Positions 8,487-16,364 of a stretch of DNA of 64,000 bases are shown piece after piece (the first letter of the stretch is position 1; each line of letters starts with the position of its first letter). Under the pieces are notes generated by a model. That model was not told where the DNA came from. It did no database searches and saw nothing but the letters and a program-made list of their open reading frames with translations. A program made the translations under genes and the position numbers. The stretch is from Campylobacter sp. CNRCH_2014_0184h. GTDB taxonomy: Bacteria; Campylobacterota; Campylobacteria; Campylobacterales; Campylobacteraceae. The stretch lies in NCBI RefSeq assembly GCF_025772985.1, contig NZ_JAKMTB010000002.1, forward strand, positions 1 to 64,000, written 5' to 3'.

Positions 8487-9863
8487 GTGCTAGTAATTGC
8501 CCATGAAAAACCAAGCAAGCTCAAAAAAATGTTAAAAAATTTAGGTTTTTGGGTGATTATAGGAATAATAGCTGGTATTAGCCTTGGTTTATTAGATAAA
8601 GAACTTGCACTAGCTAGTAAAATCGGGGTAGATTATTTTATACAAGCTTTAAAATTTTTAATAGGACCTATTATATTTTTAACCATTGTTTTAGGAGTTG
8701 TTAGCCTTGAAAGTCTAAAGCAAGTTGGAAGTATAGGTGCTAAAGCCTTGCTTTACTTTGAAGTAGTGAGTACTTTTGCTTTAGCTATTGGTATTTTTAT
8801 GGCAAATATTATGGGGCCTGGGAAAGGAATGAATCTTGATCCAAGCACCTTAGATAAAGATAGTGTAGCTCAATTTGTCAATAACAATATAGAAATAAGC
8901 GCACAAAATGAAATTTTACATATTTTAAAAGACGCCATACCTACTGATATCATCGCTGCTTTTAGCGAGGGAAAAACCTTGCAAATCTTAGTTATAGCCC
9001 TAGCTTGTGCTTTTATTATTTCGCTTATGAGAATTGATGAGAGAAAAGCTATACAAAAAACCTTAGAAATAATGCAAAGTTTTGTTTTTAAAATCCTAGA
9101 AATCATTATGTATTTTTCTCCTATTGCTGCTTTTTCTGCGATGGCATTTTTAGTAGCAAAATATGGGCTTGATTCTTTATTAAATTTAGGATATTTGCTT
9201 ATTGTTATGCTACTTGCTTCTTTGCTCTTTATCTTTGGAGTTTTAGGAATTATTTGTTTTATTGCTAAAGTTAATATTTTTAAATTTATGCGTTTTATTT
9301 CAAGAGAAGTTTTGATAGTTTTTGCTACAAGCTCTAGCGAATCAGCATTAGCTCCACTTATGAGAAAGCTTGAAAAAGCAGGAATTTCAAAAGCCACCGT
9401 GGGTTTAGTATTGCCAACTGGATATAGTTTTAATCTTGATTGTACTAATATTTATTTGGCTATGAGTTTGATTTTCCTTGCACAAGCTTTTAATGTAGAA
9501 CTTTCTTTAACGCATGAAATTAGCATTTTAATCGTACTAATGATAGCTTCAAAAGGTGCTGTTGGTGTAACTGGTTCAGGTTTTATCATACTAGGAAGCA
9601 CACTTGCAGCTTTATCTAATATGCATATAGTAGAAGCTAACAATGGCTTAGGAGCAAGTTTAGGCGAGGTTTTACCCGTAGCTGCTATTTCTATACTTTT
9701 GGGTGTGGATAAGTTTATGTCTGAAATTCGTGCAGTAGGAAATTTATGCGGTAATAGCGTAGCAGCTTTAATCGTAGCTATTTGGGATAAACAGATAGAC
9801 TGGGAAAAGTTTCGCTACGCTCTTGATAATCCTAAAGAATTTACAAACGCAGGTTTTGATTAA
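8487..9863 (+). CDS. dctA: C4-dicarboxylate/amino acid:cation symporter (DctA-like)
   Basis: A 458-residue member of the DAACS (SDF) symporter family. The two hallmark regions are the serine-rich re-entrant loop TSSSESALAPLM and the motif PTGYSFNLDCTNIYLAM. The latter follows the DctA pattern more closely than the glutamate or cystine carriers. It has about eight membrane segments and two hairpins. The expected job is uptake of succinate, fumarate, malate or aspartate, key carbon sources for Campylobacter. The start is GTG with AAGGAG five bases upstream. The usual DGT of DctA reads DCT here. The stop overlaps that of the convergent aminotransferase by four bases (TTAA). Another DAACS substrate cannot be excluded. 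Confidence 0.85.
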   Translation: MLVIAHEKPSKLKKMLKNLGFWVIIGIIAGISLGLLDKELALASKIGVDYFIQALKFLIGPIIFLTIVLGVVSLESLKQVGSIGAKALLYFEVVSTFALAIGIFMANIMGPGKGMNLDPSTLDKDSVAQFVNNNIEISAQNEILHILKDAIPTDIIAAFSEGKTLQILVIALACAFIISLMRIDERKAIQKTLEIMQSFVFKILEIIMYFSPIAAFSAMAFLVAKYGLDSLLNLGYLLIVMLLASLLFIFGVLGIICFIAKVNIFKFMRFISREVLIVFATSSSESALAPLMRKLEKAGISKATVGLVLPTGYSFNLDCTNIYLAMSLIFLAQAFNVELSLTHEISILIVLMIASKGAVGVTGSGFIILGSTLAALSNMHIVEANNGLGASLGEVLPVAAISILLGVDKFMSEIRAVGNLCGNSVAALIVAIWDKQIDWEKFRYALDNPKEFTNAGFD

Positions 9864-10717
9864 AAAACCTCTTTTTGTATTTTTTCTACATATTTTTCTC
9901 TTAGCTTTTGGGTATAAAAGCCTACTTTACCATCATTAATCACCTTACTATCTGCTTTTATAACACCTAAAATCAAAAAAGTAGCCGCAGAAATAAATAC
10001 CTCATCAGCCTCATATACTTCTTTCATACTAAAAGCTCTTTGATCTACTTTAAGATCAAGTTCTTTGGCAAATTTCAAGATATTTTTACGGCGAATTCCT
10101 GGTAAGATTTCATTAGAAAATGGCTTAGTAATTAAAGTTTTATCTTTTATAATAAAAGCTGAACTACTAGAAGCTTCTGTTACTAAAGCATTTTCTACCA
10201 TAAATGCTTCAAAAACCTTAGCTTTTATAGCTTCTTCTTTTGCAAGACATTGAGCTAATAAAGAAATAGATTTTATATCCCTTCTTTTCCATCTTAAATC
10301 AGCTGTTGAAATAACACTCACCCCGTTTTTAGCACACTCATGCTCAATCACCTTACATTCAAAAGCAAAAGCCATAATAGTAGGTTTTAGTCCCTTTAAA
10401 AGAGCAAAATTTCTACTAGCAACCCCTCTAGTAACTTGCATATAAAGCCCGCCTTCTTTAAGAGAGTTTTTAATGATTAATTGCTCTAAAATATTTTCAA
10501 ATTCTTCTTTTGTATAAGGAATTTGTAGTTCAATTTGAGCCAAACTACGCTCAAAACGCTCCCAAAATTCTTCTTTGTCAGCTATTTTTGCATTTACCAC
10601 AGGAACTACTTCATAAATTCCATCTCCAAAGATAAAACCTCTATCAAAAACACTCACTTTAGCTTCACTAGCTTTTACAAACTCATCATTTAAAAACACC
10701 ACTTCCATTTCTTGCAT
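9860..10717 (-). CDS. Class IV PLP aminotransferase, D-amino-acid-transaminase-like
   Basis: A 285-residue fold-type IV PLP enzyme. Family features are RGFIFGDGIYEV (26-37), TRGVASR (96-102), DLRWKRRDIKS with the Schiff-base Lys149, and EASSSSAFI. The overall pattern is closest to bacterial D-alanine/D-amino-acid transaminase (Dat), which makes D-Glu or D-Ala for peptidoglycan. The His that follows the substrate-carboxylate Arg (RxH) in Bacillus Dat reads Phe104 here, so specificity may differ. Branched-chain aminotransferase and 4-amino-4-deoxychorismate lyase are alternatives. GGAGGA precedes the ATG. It lies 11 bases after a GT90 gene, so the two form an operon. Confidence 0.8.
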   Translation of the reverse strand: MQEMEVVFLNDEFVKASEAKVSVFDRGFIFGDGIYEVVPVVNAKIADKEEFWERFERSLAQIELQIPYTKEEFENILEQLIIKNSLKEGGLYMQVTRGVASRNFALLKGLKPTIMAFAFECKVIEHECAKNGVSVISTADLRWKRRDIKSISLLAQCLAKEEAIKAKVFEAFMVENALVTEASSSSAFIIKDKTLITKPFSNEILPGIRRKNILKFAKELDLKVDQRAFSMKEVYEADEVFISAATFLILGVIKADSKVINDGKVGFYTQKLREKYVEKIQKEVF

Positions 10718-10728
10718 AAGTCCTCCTT

Positions 10729-11706
10729 TTAATCAAATAAATCAACAATATCTTTTGGCAAATCAAGCTGATTAGAATAATAAAAATACTTAGCTAAAAC
10801 TAAAATTCCTATATAAAATTCTATCTTTTCATCCAAAAATTGCTCTATGTAAGCATGGGCATTTTGAATGATTTCTTTTGCTCTATGCGGATTAATTAAA
10901 TAATAATCAAGCAAAGCTTCTACATTTTCATAATCATCATCAATCAAAGCAAAGTGCTCATTTGGAACTAGCTTTCCTTCCATAAACCAAGTTTCATAGC
11001 GCATTTTTGGTGCCAAAACTAAAGAATTTGTTCTCATCGCCCACTTTAAGTTGCTTGCTACATCATTGCCTTCTAAAGAAAGTAAAAATTTAAACTGAGT
11101 TTGATAGGCTCTACTGATTTTAAAATTTAAATTTTTAATCCATTTTTCGGCTTGAATTTTTCTACCACCAACATGAGCAATATCACAACGAGGATTATCA
11201 AAATACTTTTCAAAAAATTTAATACGATGAGGTTGATAAATTGCGCCTCTAAAAAAAAGCAAATCTTCTTTATCTTCAAATTGGTTTTTATCTTGTATAA
11301 AATCAAAATGTCTGTTTTTGTCTAATTTTAAAATGATATTATTAAAACCATTTTCAACCGGTCTTGATTTAGCTATACTTGGATATTTAAGATTATAACT
11401 AATATCCCCAAAACCTTTAACCCATAAAAAATCATCATCAAAATACTTACTGATTGCATAAGCATCGTAAGCATAAGAAGTTTTTTTAAAAGGAAATTTT
11501 CCTATTTTTTCATAATTTTCAAATTTTTTTATATCAAAAAAATCATTTTGCAGATTATAATAATTTAAACGAGTAATAATATTATCTATATTTTTTGATT
11601 TTAAAATTTCTTTTAAAATATTTTGCAATTGATTTTGATAAATTTTTCTAGGTATAAAACTTTTAGCTATGCCTTTTACATTCATCATAAATCTAGAATC
11701 TGCCAT
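10729..11706 (-). CDS. Glycosyltransferase family 90 (CAP10/LPS-modifying type)
   Basis: A 325-residue protein whose C-terminal half carries the GT90 (CAP10/LpsA) pattern. FRGAIYQPHR is a nucleotide-sugar-site-like stretch, followed by LLSLEGNDVASNLKWAMRTNS, then PNEHFALIDDDYENVEALL. No signal peptide or membrane segment is seen, so it is probably a cytoplasmic or peripheral transferase acting on lipooligosaccharide, capsule or glycan precursors. Family members usually add xylose, galactose or glucose; the sugar here cannot be told. GGAAG precedes the ATG. It is the first gene of a two-gene unit with the aminotransferase. It stands away from any visible LOS or capsule cluster, which is unusual for a surface-glycan enzyme. 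Confidence 0.8.
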   Translation of the reverse strand: MADSRFMMNVKGIAKSFIPRKIYQNQLQNILKEILKSKNIDNIITRLNYYNLQNDFFDIKKFENYEKIGKFPFKKTSYAYDAYAISKYFDDDFLWVKGFGDISYNLKYPSIAKSRPVENGFNNIILKLDKNRHFDFIQDKNQFEDKEDLLFFRGAIYQPHRIKFFEKYFDNPRCDIAHVGGRKIQAEKWIKNLNFKISRAYQTQFKFLLSLEGNDVASNLKWAMRTNSLVLAPKMRYETWFMEGKLVPNEHFALIDDDYENVEALLDYYLINPHRAKEIIQNAHAYIEQFLDEKIEFYIGILVLAKYFYYSNQLDLPKDIVDLFD

Positions 11707-11800
11707 TTTTCTTCCATTTTGATATTAAAATAATATAAATTTTAACACAAGAATTCATTTACAAGACTTAAAAATTTAGTTTAATTAAAAACAAAAATGT

Positions 11801-11806
11801 TAAAAT
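11801..11806 (+). promoter_or_regulatory. Predicted -10 box for the small membrane protein gene
   Basis: TAAAAT, preceded by AATGT, lies about 30 bases before the ATG at 11837, in the 130-base gap between divergent genes. T-rich stretches precede it. Confidence 0.4.
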
Positions 11807-11836
11807 CACAAAAATCACATACTAATTGGGTAAAAA

Positions 11837-12328
11837 ATGAAAATACAAGAATTTATTTTAAACTTTATTTTTAAAGTTTCAAATCAACCTGTTAATTTAA
11901 AAGATTTATTAGAAGCAAACGCCTTACTTAATGAAGGCATGATGGTAGATCCCGCAAAATTAAATTTTAAATTTAAGGTGTTTAATTCTTATCTTATTTA
12001 TGCATTTTTTTGCATAGCTATTTTAGTTCCTATGCTTATCATTAGTCATTATTTTTTAACAATTATTGATTTTCATATTAGTATTTTAAGCGCTGTTTTT
12101 GTAACCGCTTGTGTTTTTATTGGCTATGATATTTTTAAAATTTACACTAGAAAAGTAATAAGCAAAAGATTATTAAAAAAAGCTTGGGCTTTGCATTTTC
12201 CATATTTTGCTTATGAAAAATATTCAAAAATAGCAGAAAATATTTATAACCAAGCCATTAAAGAAGAAATCCCAAAAAACCAACTCGAGCAATATGTTTT
12301 AGAAAAAATCATTCAAACACAAGATTAA
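11837..12328 (+). CDS. Conserved membrane protein of unknown function
   Basis: A 163-residue protein that I do not recognise by family. The N-terminal 50 residues are soluble. Two membrane segments follow (about 51-72 and 80-104), with a basic loop (YTRKVISKRLLKKAW) and a charged C-terminal tail. It ends four bases past the end of the convergent FtsL-like gene (shared TTAA). In C. jejuni a membrane-protein gene also adjoins this division block, from memory Cj0691. Two membrane segments next to division genes make a cell-envelope role possible, but there is no direct evidence. Confidence 0.7.
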   Translation: MKIQEFILNFIFKVSNQPVNLKDLLEANALLNEGMMVDPAKLNFKFKVFNSYLIYAFFCIAILVPMLIISHYFLTIIDFHISILSAVFVTACVFIGYDIFKIYTRKVISKRLLKKAWALHFPYFAYEKYSKIAENIYNQAIKEEIPKNQLEQYVLEKIIQTQD

Positions 12329-13245
12329 TCTAAAAAGTCTAAAACTTGATTTTGAAAATATAGCGCCTCAAGCTGTCTTTGAAGCTCTTTGTTTTCCTCA
12401 TCTAAAACAAGTTCTTGCGATCTTAAATCCGCTATATCTCTACTTACATAATAAATTTGATTTCTAATATAAATTTGTGGGAAAAATATCAATAAAGCAA
12501 ATGCTATCATCAAACCTGCATATATTAAATTTTTAGGACTTAAATTTTTATTCTCCTCACTTACTATACTATCTAAAAGCTCATATTTATCTTCTTGATT
12601 ATACTCTTGGTTTTCTTCAAGTCTTACTTTTTCTTCTAAAATTTTTTGTTCTTGTTTGGCTAGTTTTTCTTTTTCTTTTAATTCCTCTTGAGCTTTTCTT
12701 AGTTTTTCTTGTTCGATTTTTTTTTGCTCTTTTAGTTCTTGTTTGAGTTTAGCTTTTTCTTTTCTTTTTTCTTTTAAATCTTGAAATTTTGAAGTGACAA
12801 AAACATTGCTTTGAGTAAGAATTTTAGATATTTGAAGAGAATCTTTATTTTCTTGTTTTTTTTCTATTTTTCTTACTTCTTGAGTTGATTTGCTACTTTT
12901 AAGCGTTTTAGAATTTGCAATATTTTTTTTATCGAATTTTTCTTTTTGCTTTTTGAAAAAATTAAGTTGTAATTTAAAAGGCTTTTTTTCTTCTAATTTA
13001 ACATTAATCAAATCTTCTTTTAAATAAATGGCAGATTGCTTCTTAGGTTTTTCTTCATATTCTTCATCAAAATCTGTAAATTTAGGTCTTTTTTTACGTT
13101 GTATTCTATTTTTTAGTATACGATCACTCTCATTAAAATTTTGCTCATATTCTTCATAAGGCCTACCTTCTTTAATAGCCCTGGAATATTTCAACATTTT
13201 TTCACGTATATTTTGCTTTTCTTTTAAAAAATCATCTTCAACCAT
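12325..13245 (-). CDS. FtsL-like bitopic membrane protein with long cytoplasmic coiled-coil region (Cj0692c-like)
   Basis: A 306-residue protein. Residues 1-239 are highly charged and Lys/Glu-rich, with a long coiled coil near 165-225. One membrane segment spans about 240-260. A short periplasmic tail of 46 residues (starting RNQIYYVSRDIADL) has the leucine-spaced coiled-coil look of FtsL. It follows rsmH by three bases, which is exactly where ftsL sits in classical dcw clusters. Topology and position therefore suggest the FtsL/divisome role of bridging FtsQ and FtsB-type partners. The cytoplasmic domain is far longer than the roughly 30 residues of E. coli FtsL. The assignment is an inference, because sequence similarity within FtsL is always low. 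Confidence 0.65.
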   Translation of the reverse strand: MVEDDFLKEKQNIREKMLKYSRAIKEGRPYEEYEQNFNESDRILKNRIQRKKRPKFTDFDEEYEEKPKKQSAIYLKEDLINVKLEEKKPFKLQLNFFKKQKEKFDKKNIANSKTLKSSKSTQEVRKIEKKQENKDSLQISKILTQSNVFVTSKFQDLKEKRKEKAKLKQELKEQKKIEQEKLRKAQEELKEKEKLAKQEQKILEEKVRLEENQEYNQEDKYELLDSIVSEENKNLSPKNLIYAGLMIAFALLIFFPQIYIRNQIYYVSRDIADLRSQELVLDEENKELQRQLEALYFQNQVLDFLD

Positions 13246-13248
13246 TAT

Positions 13249-14166
13249 TTACCTAAAATAAAAAATTCTCATTTTTGCACAACTTGATCTGCTATTATAG
13301 CTTATTTCTTCTTTGGAGGCACTTATGGCTTTTTTACTTAAAATTTTCCCAAGACTATGATTTTTGCCACATTCACATTTTATGGCTCTTTCATCACAAA
13401 TGCAGTCTTTTTCCCATCTTTTAAAAGTATTTTTTACTATCCTATCTTCTAAAGAATGAAAGCTAATAATAGCTAATTTACAATCTTTTAATTTTGCTTT
13501 TTCTATGTTTTTAAGCAAGGATTTTAATTCGCCAAGCTCATTATTTACTTCTATGCGTAAAGCTTGAAATACAAGTAAAGCTAAAGACACATTGCGTCCT
13601 TTTAGCTTAGCATTTCCTATGATTTGACTTAATTCTTTTGCGCTTGTAATCTCTTTTTGACTTCTTGCATTGATGATTTTTTGAGCAAGCATTGAAGCAA
13701 CCGGTGTTAAATCTCCATAGTCTTTAAAAATTTGCTCCAAGGCTTCCTTGCTGTAAGAATTTACCACTTCTTTAGCGCTTAAAGGATTATTTTGATCCAT
13801 TCTCATATCTAAAAAATCAGAATTTAGTGAAAAACCTCTATCATTTTTGTCAAGCTGCAAAGAAGATACACCGATATCAGCTAAAATTCCTCTTAGGTTT
13901 TGCGTTGGAATTTGAGTTAAAATGTCTTTAAAACCTATATGATTAAAACTTATCCTATCTTGAAATTTTTTTAAAAAATCTTTAGAAAAATTTAAAGCTT
14001 CTAAATCTTTATCACAAGCAATTAATCTTAGTTTCTCATGAGCTTGCAATAACGCCTTAGAATGCCCTCCATAACCCAAAGTGCAATCTAAAAAATCTCC
14101 ACTATCAAAATCATCAAAAGCGTCTAAAACTTCTTGCAGTAAAACAGGAATATGTGGACTTTGCAA
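13249..14166 (-). CDS. rsmH: 16S rRNA (cytosine-1402-N4)-methyltransferase RsmH
   Basis: A 305-residue RsmH/MraW. The SAM-binding motif is DCTLGYGGHSKALL near residue 27. Further signatures are ADIGVSSLQLD, RGFSLNSDFLDMRM and ISFHSLEDRIVK, and a Cys cluster CICDERAIKCECG lies near residues 257-271. It methylates C1402 of 16S rRNA in the decoding centre. It is transcribed with the FtsL-like gene and diverges from the aldolase-like gene. Length is normal for the family. Confidence 0.97.
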   Translation of the reverse strand: MQSPHIPVLLQEVLDAFDDFDSGDFLDCTLGYGGHSKALLQAHEKLRLIACDKDLEALNFSKDFLKKFQDRISFNHIGFKDILTQIPTQNLRGILADIGVSSLQLDKNDRGFSLNSDFLDMRMDQNNPLSAKEVVNSYSKEALEQIFKDYGDLTPVASMLAQKIINARSQKEITSAKELSQIIGNAKLKGRNVSLALLVFQALRIEVNNELGELKSLLKNIEKAKLKDCKLAIISFHSLEDRIVKNTFKRWEKDCICDERAIKCECGKNHSLGKILSKKAISASKEEISYNSRSSCAKMRIFYFR

Positions 14167-14191
14167 AATAAACCTTTAAAATATTTTTTAG

Positions 14192-14197
14192 TATAAT
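14192..14197 (+). promoter_or_regulatory. Predicted -10 box for the aldolase-like gene
   Basis: A perfect TATAAT lies 30 bases before the ATG at 14228, in the 61-base gap between divergent genes. A T-rich run lies upstream. Confidence 0.55.
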
Positions 14198-14227
14198 ATC
14201 TTAGTTAAGTTTAAAACAAGGTTTTTA

Positions 14228-14806
14228 ATGAATAAAGAAAATATCATTTCTCAAATCAGAATACTTTCTACTTCAATGTTTAAAAAAAATTTTTTTGGAA
14301 TTTGCCACGGATCAGTTTCAGCAAAACTATCTCAAAGTTCTTTTATTATAAATAAAAATGACACTTTTTTAAATCAACTAGATGAAAAAAGTTTAAGTAT
14401 TTTAAAATTTGCAAAAGATTATAGCTGGGATGAGGCAAGTAGCGATAGTGAAATCCATAAAAGTATATATGAGAACATACCTGAAGCCAAATTTATATGT
14501 TTTGCCTGCCCAACCTATACCTTATCTATGAGTTTAAATCATGATTTTATAACACCTCAAGATTATTTTGGTGAAATTTTTCTAGAAGAAATTCGAGTTT
14601 ATAATCCTAAAAATTATGAAGATTGGGAGGATAGATCACAAACTGAAATTTATCGTTATATGTTAGAACAAAAACAAAATTTTGTTGTTGTAAAGGGCTA
14701 TGGTATATTTGCCTATGGTAGAACAAGTTATGAATTAGGTAAAATTATAGATTTAATTGAAAATTCTTGCAAAATTATCCATTTAGCGGAAACAAATTTA
14801 TCATAA
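14228..14806 (+). CDS. Class II aldolase/adducin-like protein lacking the metal-binding histidines
   Basis: A 192-residue protein with the class II aldolase/adducin fold pattern. Near residues 69-83, SSDSEIHKSIYENIP matches the family's acidic catalytic region (Glu75). Near 89-102, where aldolases have HxH zinc ligands, it reads FxC (Phe92, Cys94). The third ligand motif GHG reads GYG (157-159). All three expected histidines are therefore missing, and aldolase or epimerase activity is unlikely. It may be a structural or regulatory relative, as adducin is in eukaryotes. AAGG precedes the ATG. It stands between rsmH and ppiD-ftsA-ftsZ. Function is unknown. Confidence 0.7.
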   Translation: MNKENIISQIRILSTSMFKKNFFGICHGSVSAKLSQSSFIINKNDTFLNQLDEKSLSILKFAKDYSWDEASSDSEIHKSIYENIPEAKFICFACPTYTLSMSLNHDFITPQDYFGEIFLEEIRVYNPKNYEDWEDRSQTEIYRYMLEQKQNFVVVKGYGIFAYGRTSYELGKIIDLIENSCKIIHLAETNLS

Positions 14807-14843
14807 TAATTTAAAATTAATCTTTTATTAATCACAAATTATT

Positions 14844-14849
14844 TATAAT
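14844..14849 (+). promoter_or_regulatory. Predicted -10 box of the ppiD-ftsA-ftsZ unit
   Basis: TATAAT lies 37 bases before the ppiD start codon, in a 79-base AT-rich gap. It would drive ppiD, ftsA and ftsZ together. Confidence 0.45.
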
Positions 14850-14885
14850 TTATAGTTTAATTTATTTAATCAGATTGGGGTAAAA

Positions 14886-16364
14886 ATGCTCACTTGGATG
14901 CAGCATCATAAAAAATACTTAGTTGTAACTATTTGGATTAGCGTTATTGCTTTTGTTGGAGCAGGTTTTGTTGGTTGGGGGAGTTATGATTTTAACACCG
15001 ATAGATCTAGTTCTGTTGCAAAGGTAGGCGATGAAAAAATAAGTTATGATGAGTTTAATCTTAAATATTCTCAATTATTTGGCTATTATTCTCAGCTAAA
15101 CAATGACAATTACACACAAGAACAAGCACAAAAAGATGGCTTAGATACCCAAGCTATTAATGAACTTATACAAGAAAAACTACTACTTTCTTATGCTAAA
15201 ACCTTGGGTTTAAATGTGAGCGAGGAAGAAATTGCTTATGATTTAGCACATCAAAAAATCTTTCATAATGCTTCAGGTGTTTTTGACAAAAATTTATACT
15301 ATAATCTGCTTGCAAGAAACAACTATACACCAAAAACTTATGAAAAAATCATTCACGATGAGTTATTACTTAAAAAAATCAATGCTATTTTAAATTTACA
15401 AATCAAACCAAATGAACTTGATATGTTTGGCGCAAGTTTTTTAATGCAAGATAGTTTAAAAGTTCAAGCCATAAAACTTGATAATAAAAACATAACAATG
15501 GATGAAAAAGAGTTAAAACAAACTTGGGGGAAAAATAAAGAGCTTTATAAGACGCAAAAAAGTTACGAGCTTGCAACTTATTTTTTAAACCCTGATATAA
15601 TCAAAATTGATGACAAAGAAATCCAAGCTTACTATGAAGAAAATAAAAATGATTATAAAGATTTTGCAGGAAAAATTCTAGGTCTAGAACAAAGCAAAGA
15701 TAAAGTTATAAAAGATTTAAAACTTTCTAAACTTAAACTTAAAGCCAATGAAAGCTATGTGGCTTTGAGAAAGAACGAGCTTAGTTTTGATAAAAATATC
15801 ACAATCAGCGATGCTGATATTTATTATCCTTTAGAAAATATACAAAAAGCTAAAGAAAATGATTTTATTAAGCCTTTTAAATTTGAAAACGGCTATATGA
15901 TTGCAAAAATTATAAAAATAAATCCTATACAAACTATGACTTTTGAGCAAGCTAAAAACGAAGTAAGTAAACTTTACATTAAAGAAAAAACTAAAGCCTT
16001 ATTAAAAGAAAAAGCAAAACTCGCCCTAGATAATTTCCAAGGTATAGACATAGGTACTTATAGCCGTGACTCAAGCAAAAATGCAAAAGTGGGTAATATG
16101 ATGGATGATACTGAATTTAGTGAGTTTTTAATGCATGTATTTGACTCAAACAAAGCTAAATCTTATGTATTATTTGATGATAAAGCAATAGTTTATGAGA
16201 TCACAAAACAAACTTTAGAAAATAAAAACAAAGAAGAAATTTACAAATTTATCATAGAGCAAAGCGCTAAACAAACTAAACAAGCTTTACTTAAGGAAGA
16301 ATTATTAAAAAAACTTATAGAATTATATCCAATTCAACGCTATTATAAAGGAAATACAAATTGA
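14886..16364 (+). CDS. ppiD: PpiD/SurA-like membrane-anchored periplasmic chaperone
   Basis: A 492-residue protein with a short cytoplasmic start, one membrane segment (about 12-32, VVTIWISVIAFVGAGFVGWG) and a long periplasmic SurA_N-like chaperone region. The start pattern and the VAKVGDEKISYDEFNLKY segment are typical of PpiD. A parvulin domain is not obvious, so it may be mostly a chaperone with weak or no isomerase activity. It likely assists folding of exported proteins at the Sec exit. GGGG lies a few bases upstream of the ATG. The stop overlaps the ftsA start (TTGA), tying it to division genes, as in C. jejuni Cj0694. Confidence 0.85.
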   Translation: MLTWMQHHKKYLVVTIWISVIAFVGAGFVGWGSYDFNTDRSSSVAKVGDEKISYDEFNLKYSQLFGYYSQLNNDNYTQEQAQKDGLDTQAINELIQEKLLLSYAKTLGLNVSEEEIAYDLAHQKIFHNASGVFDKNLYYNLLARNNYTPKTYEKIIHDELLLKKINAILNLQIKPNELDMFGASFLMQDSLKVQAIKLDNKNITMDEKELKQTWGKNKELYKTQKSYELATYFLNPDIIKIDDKEIQAYYEENKNDYKDFAGKILGLEQSKDKVIKDLKLSKLKLKANESYVALRKNELSFDKNITISDADIYYPLENIQKAKENDFIKPFKFENGYMIAKIIKINPIQTMTFEQAKNEVSKLYIKEKTKALLKEKAKLALDNFQGIDIGTYSRDSSKNAKVGNMMDDTEFSEFLMHVFDSNKAKSYVLFDDKAIVYEITKQTLENKNKEEIYKFIIEQSAKQTKQALLKEELLKKLIELYPIQRYYKGNTN

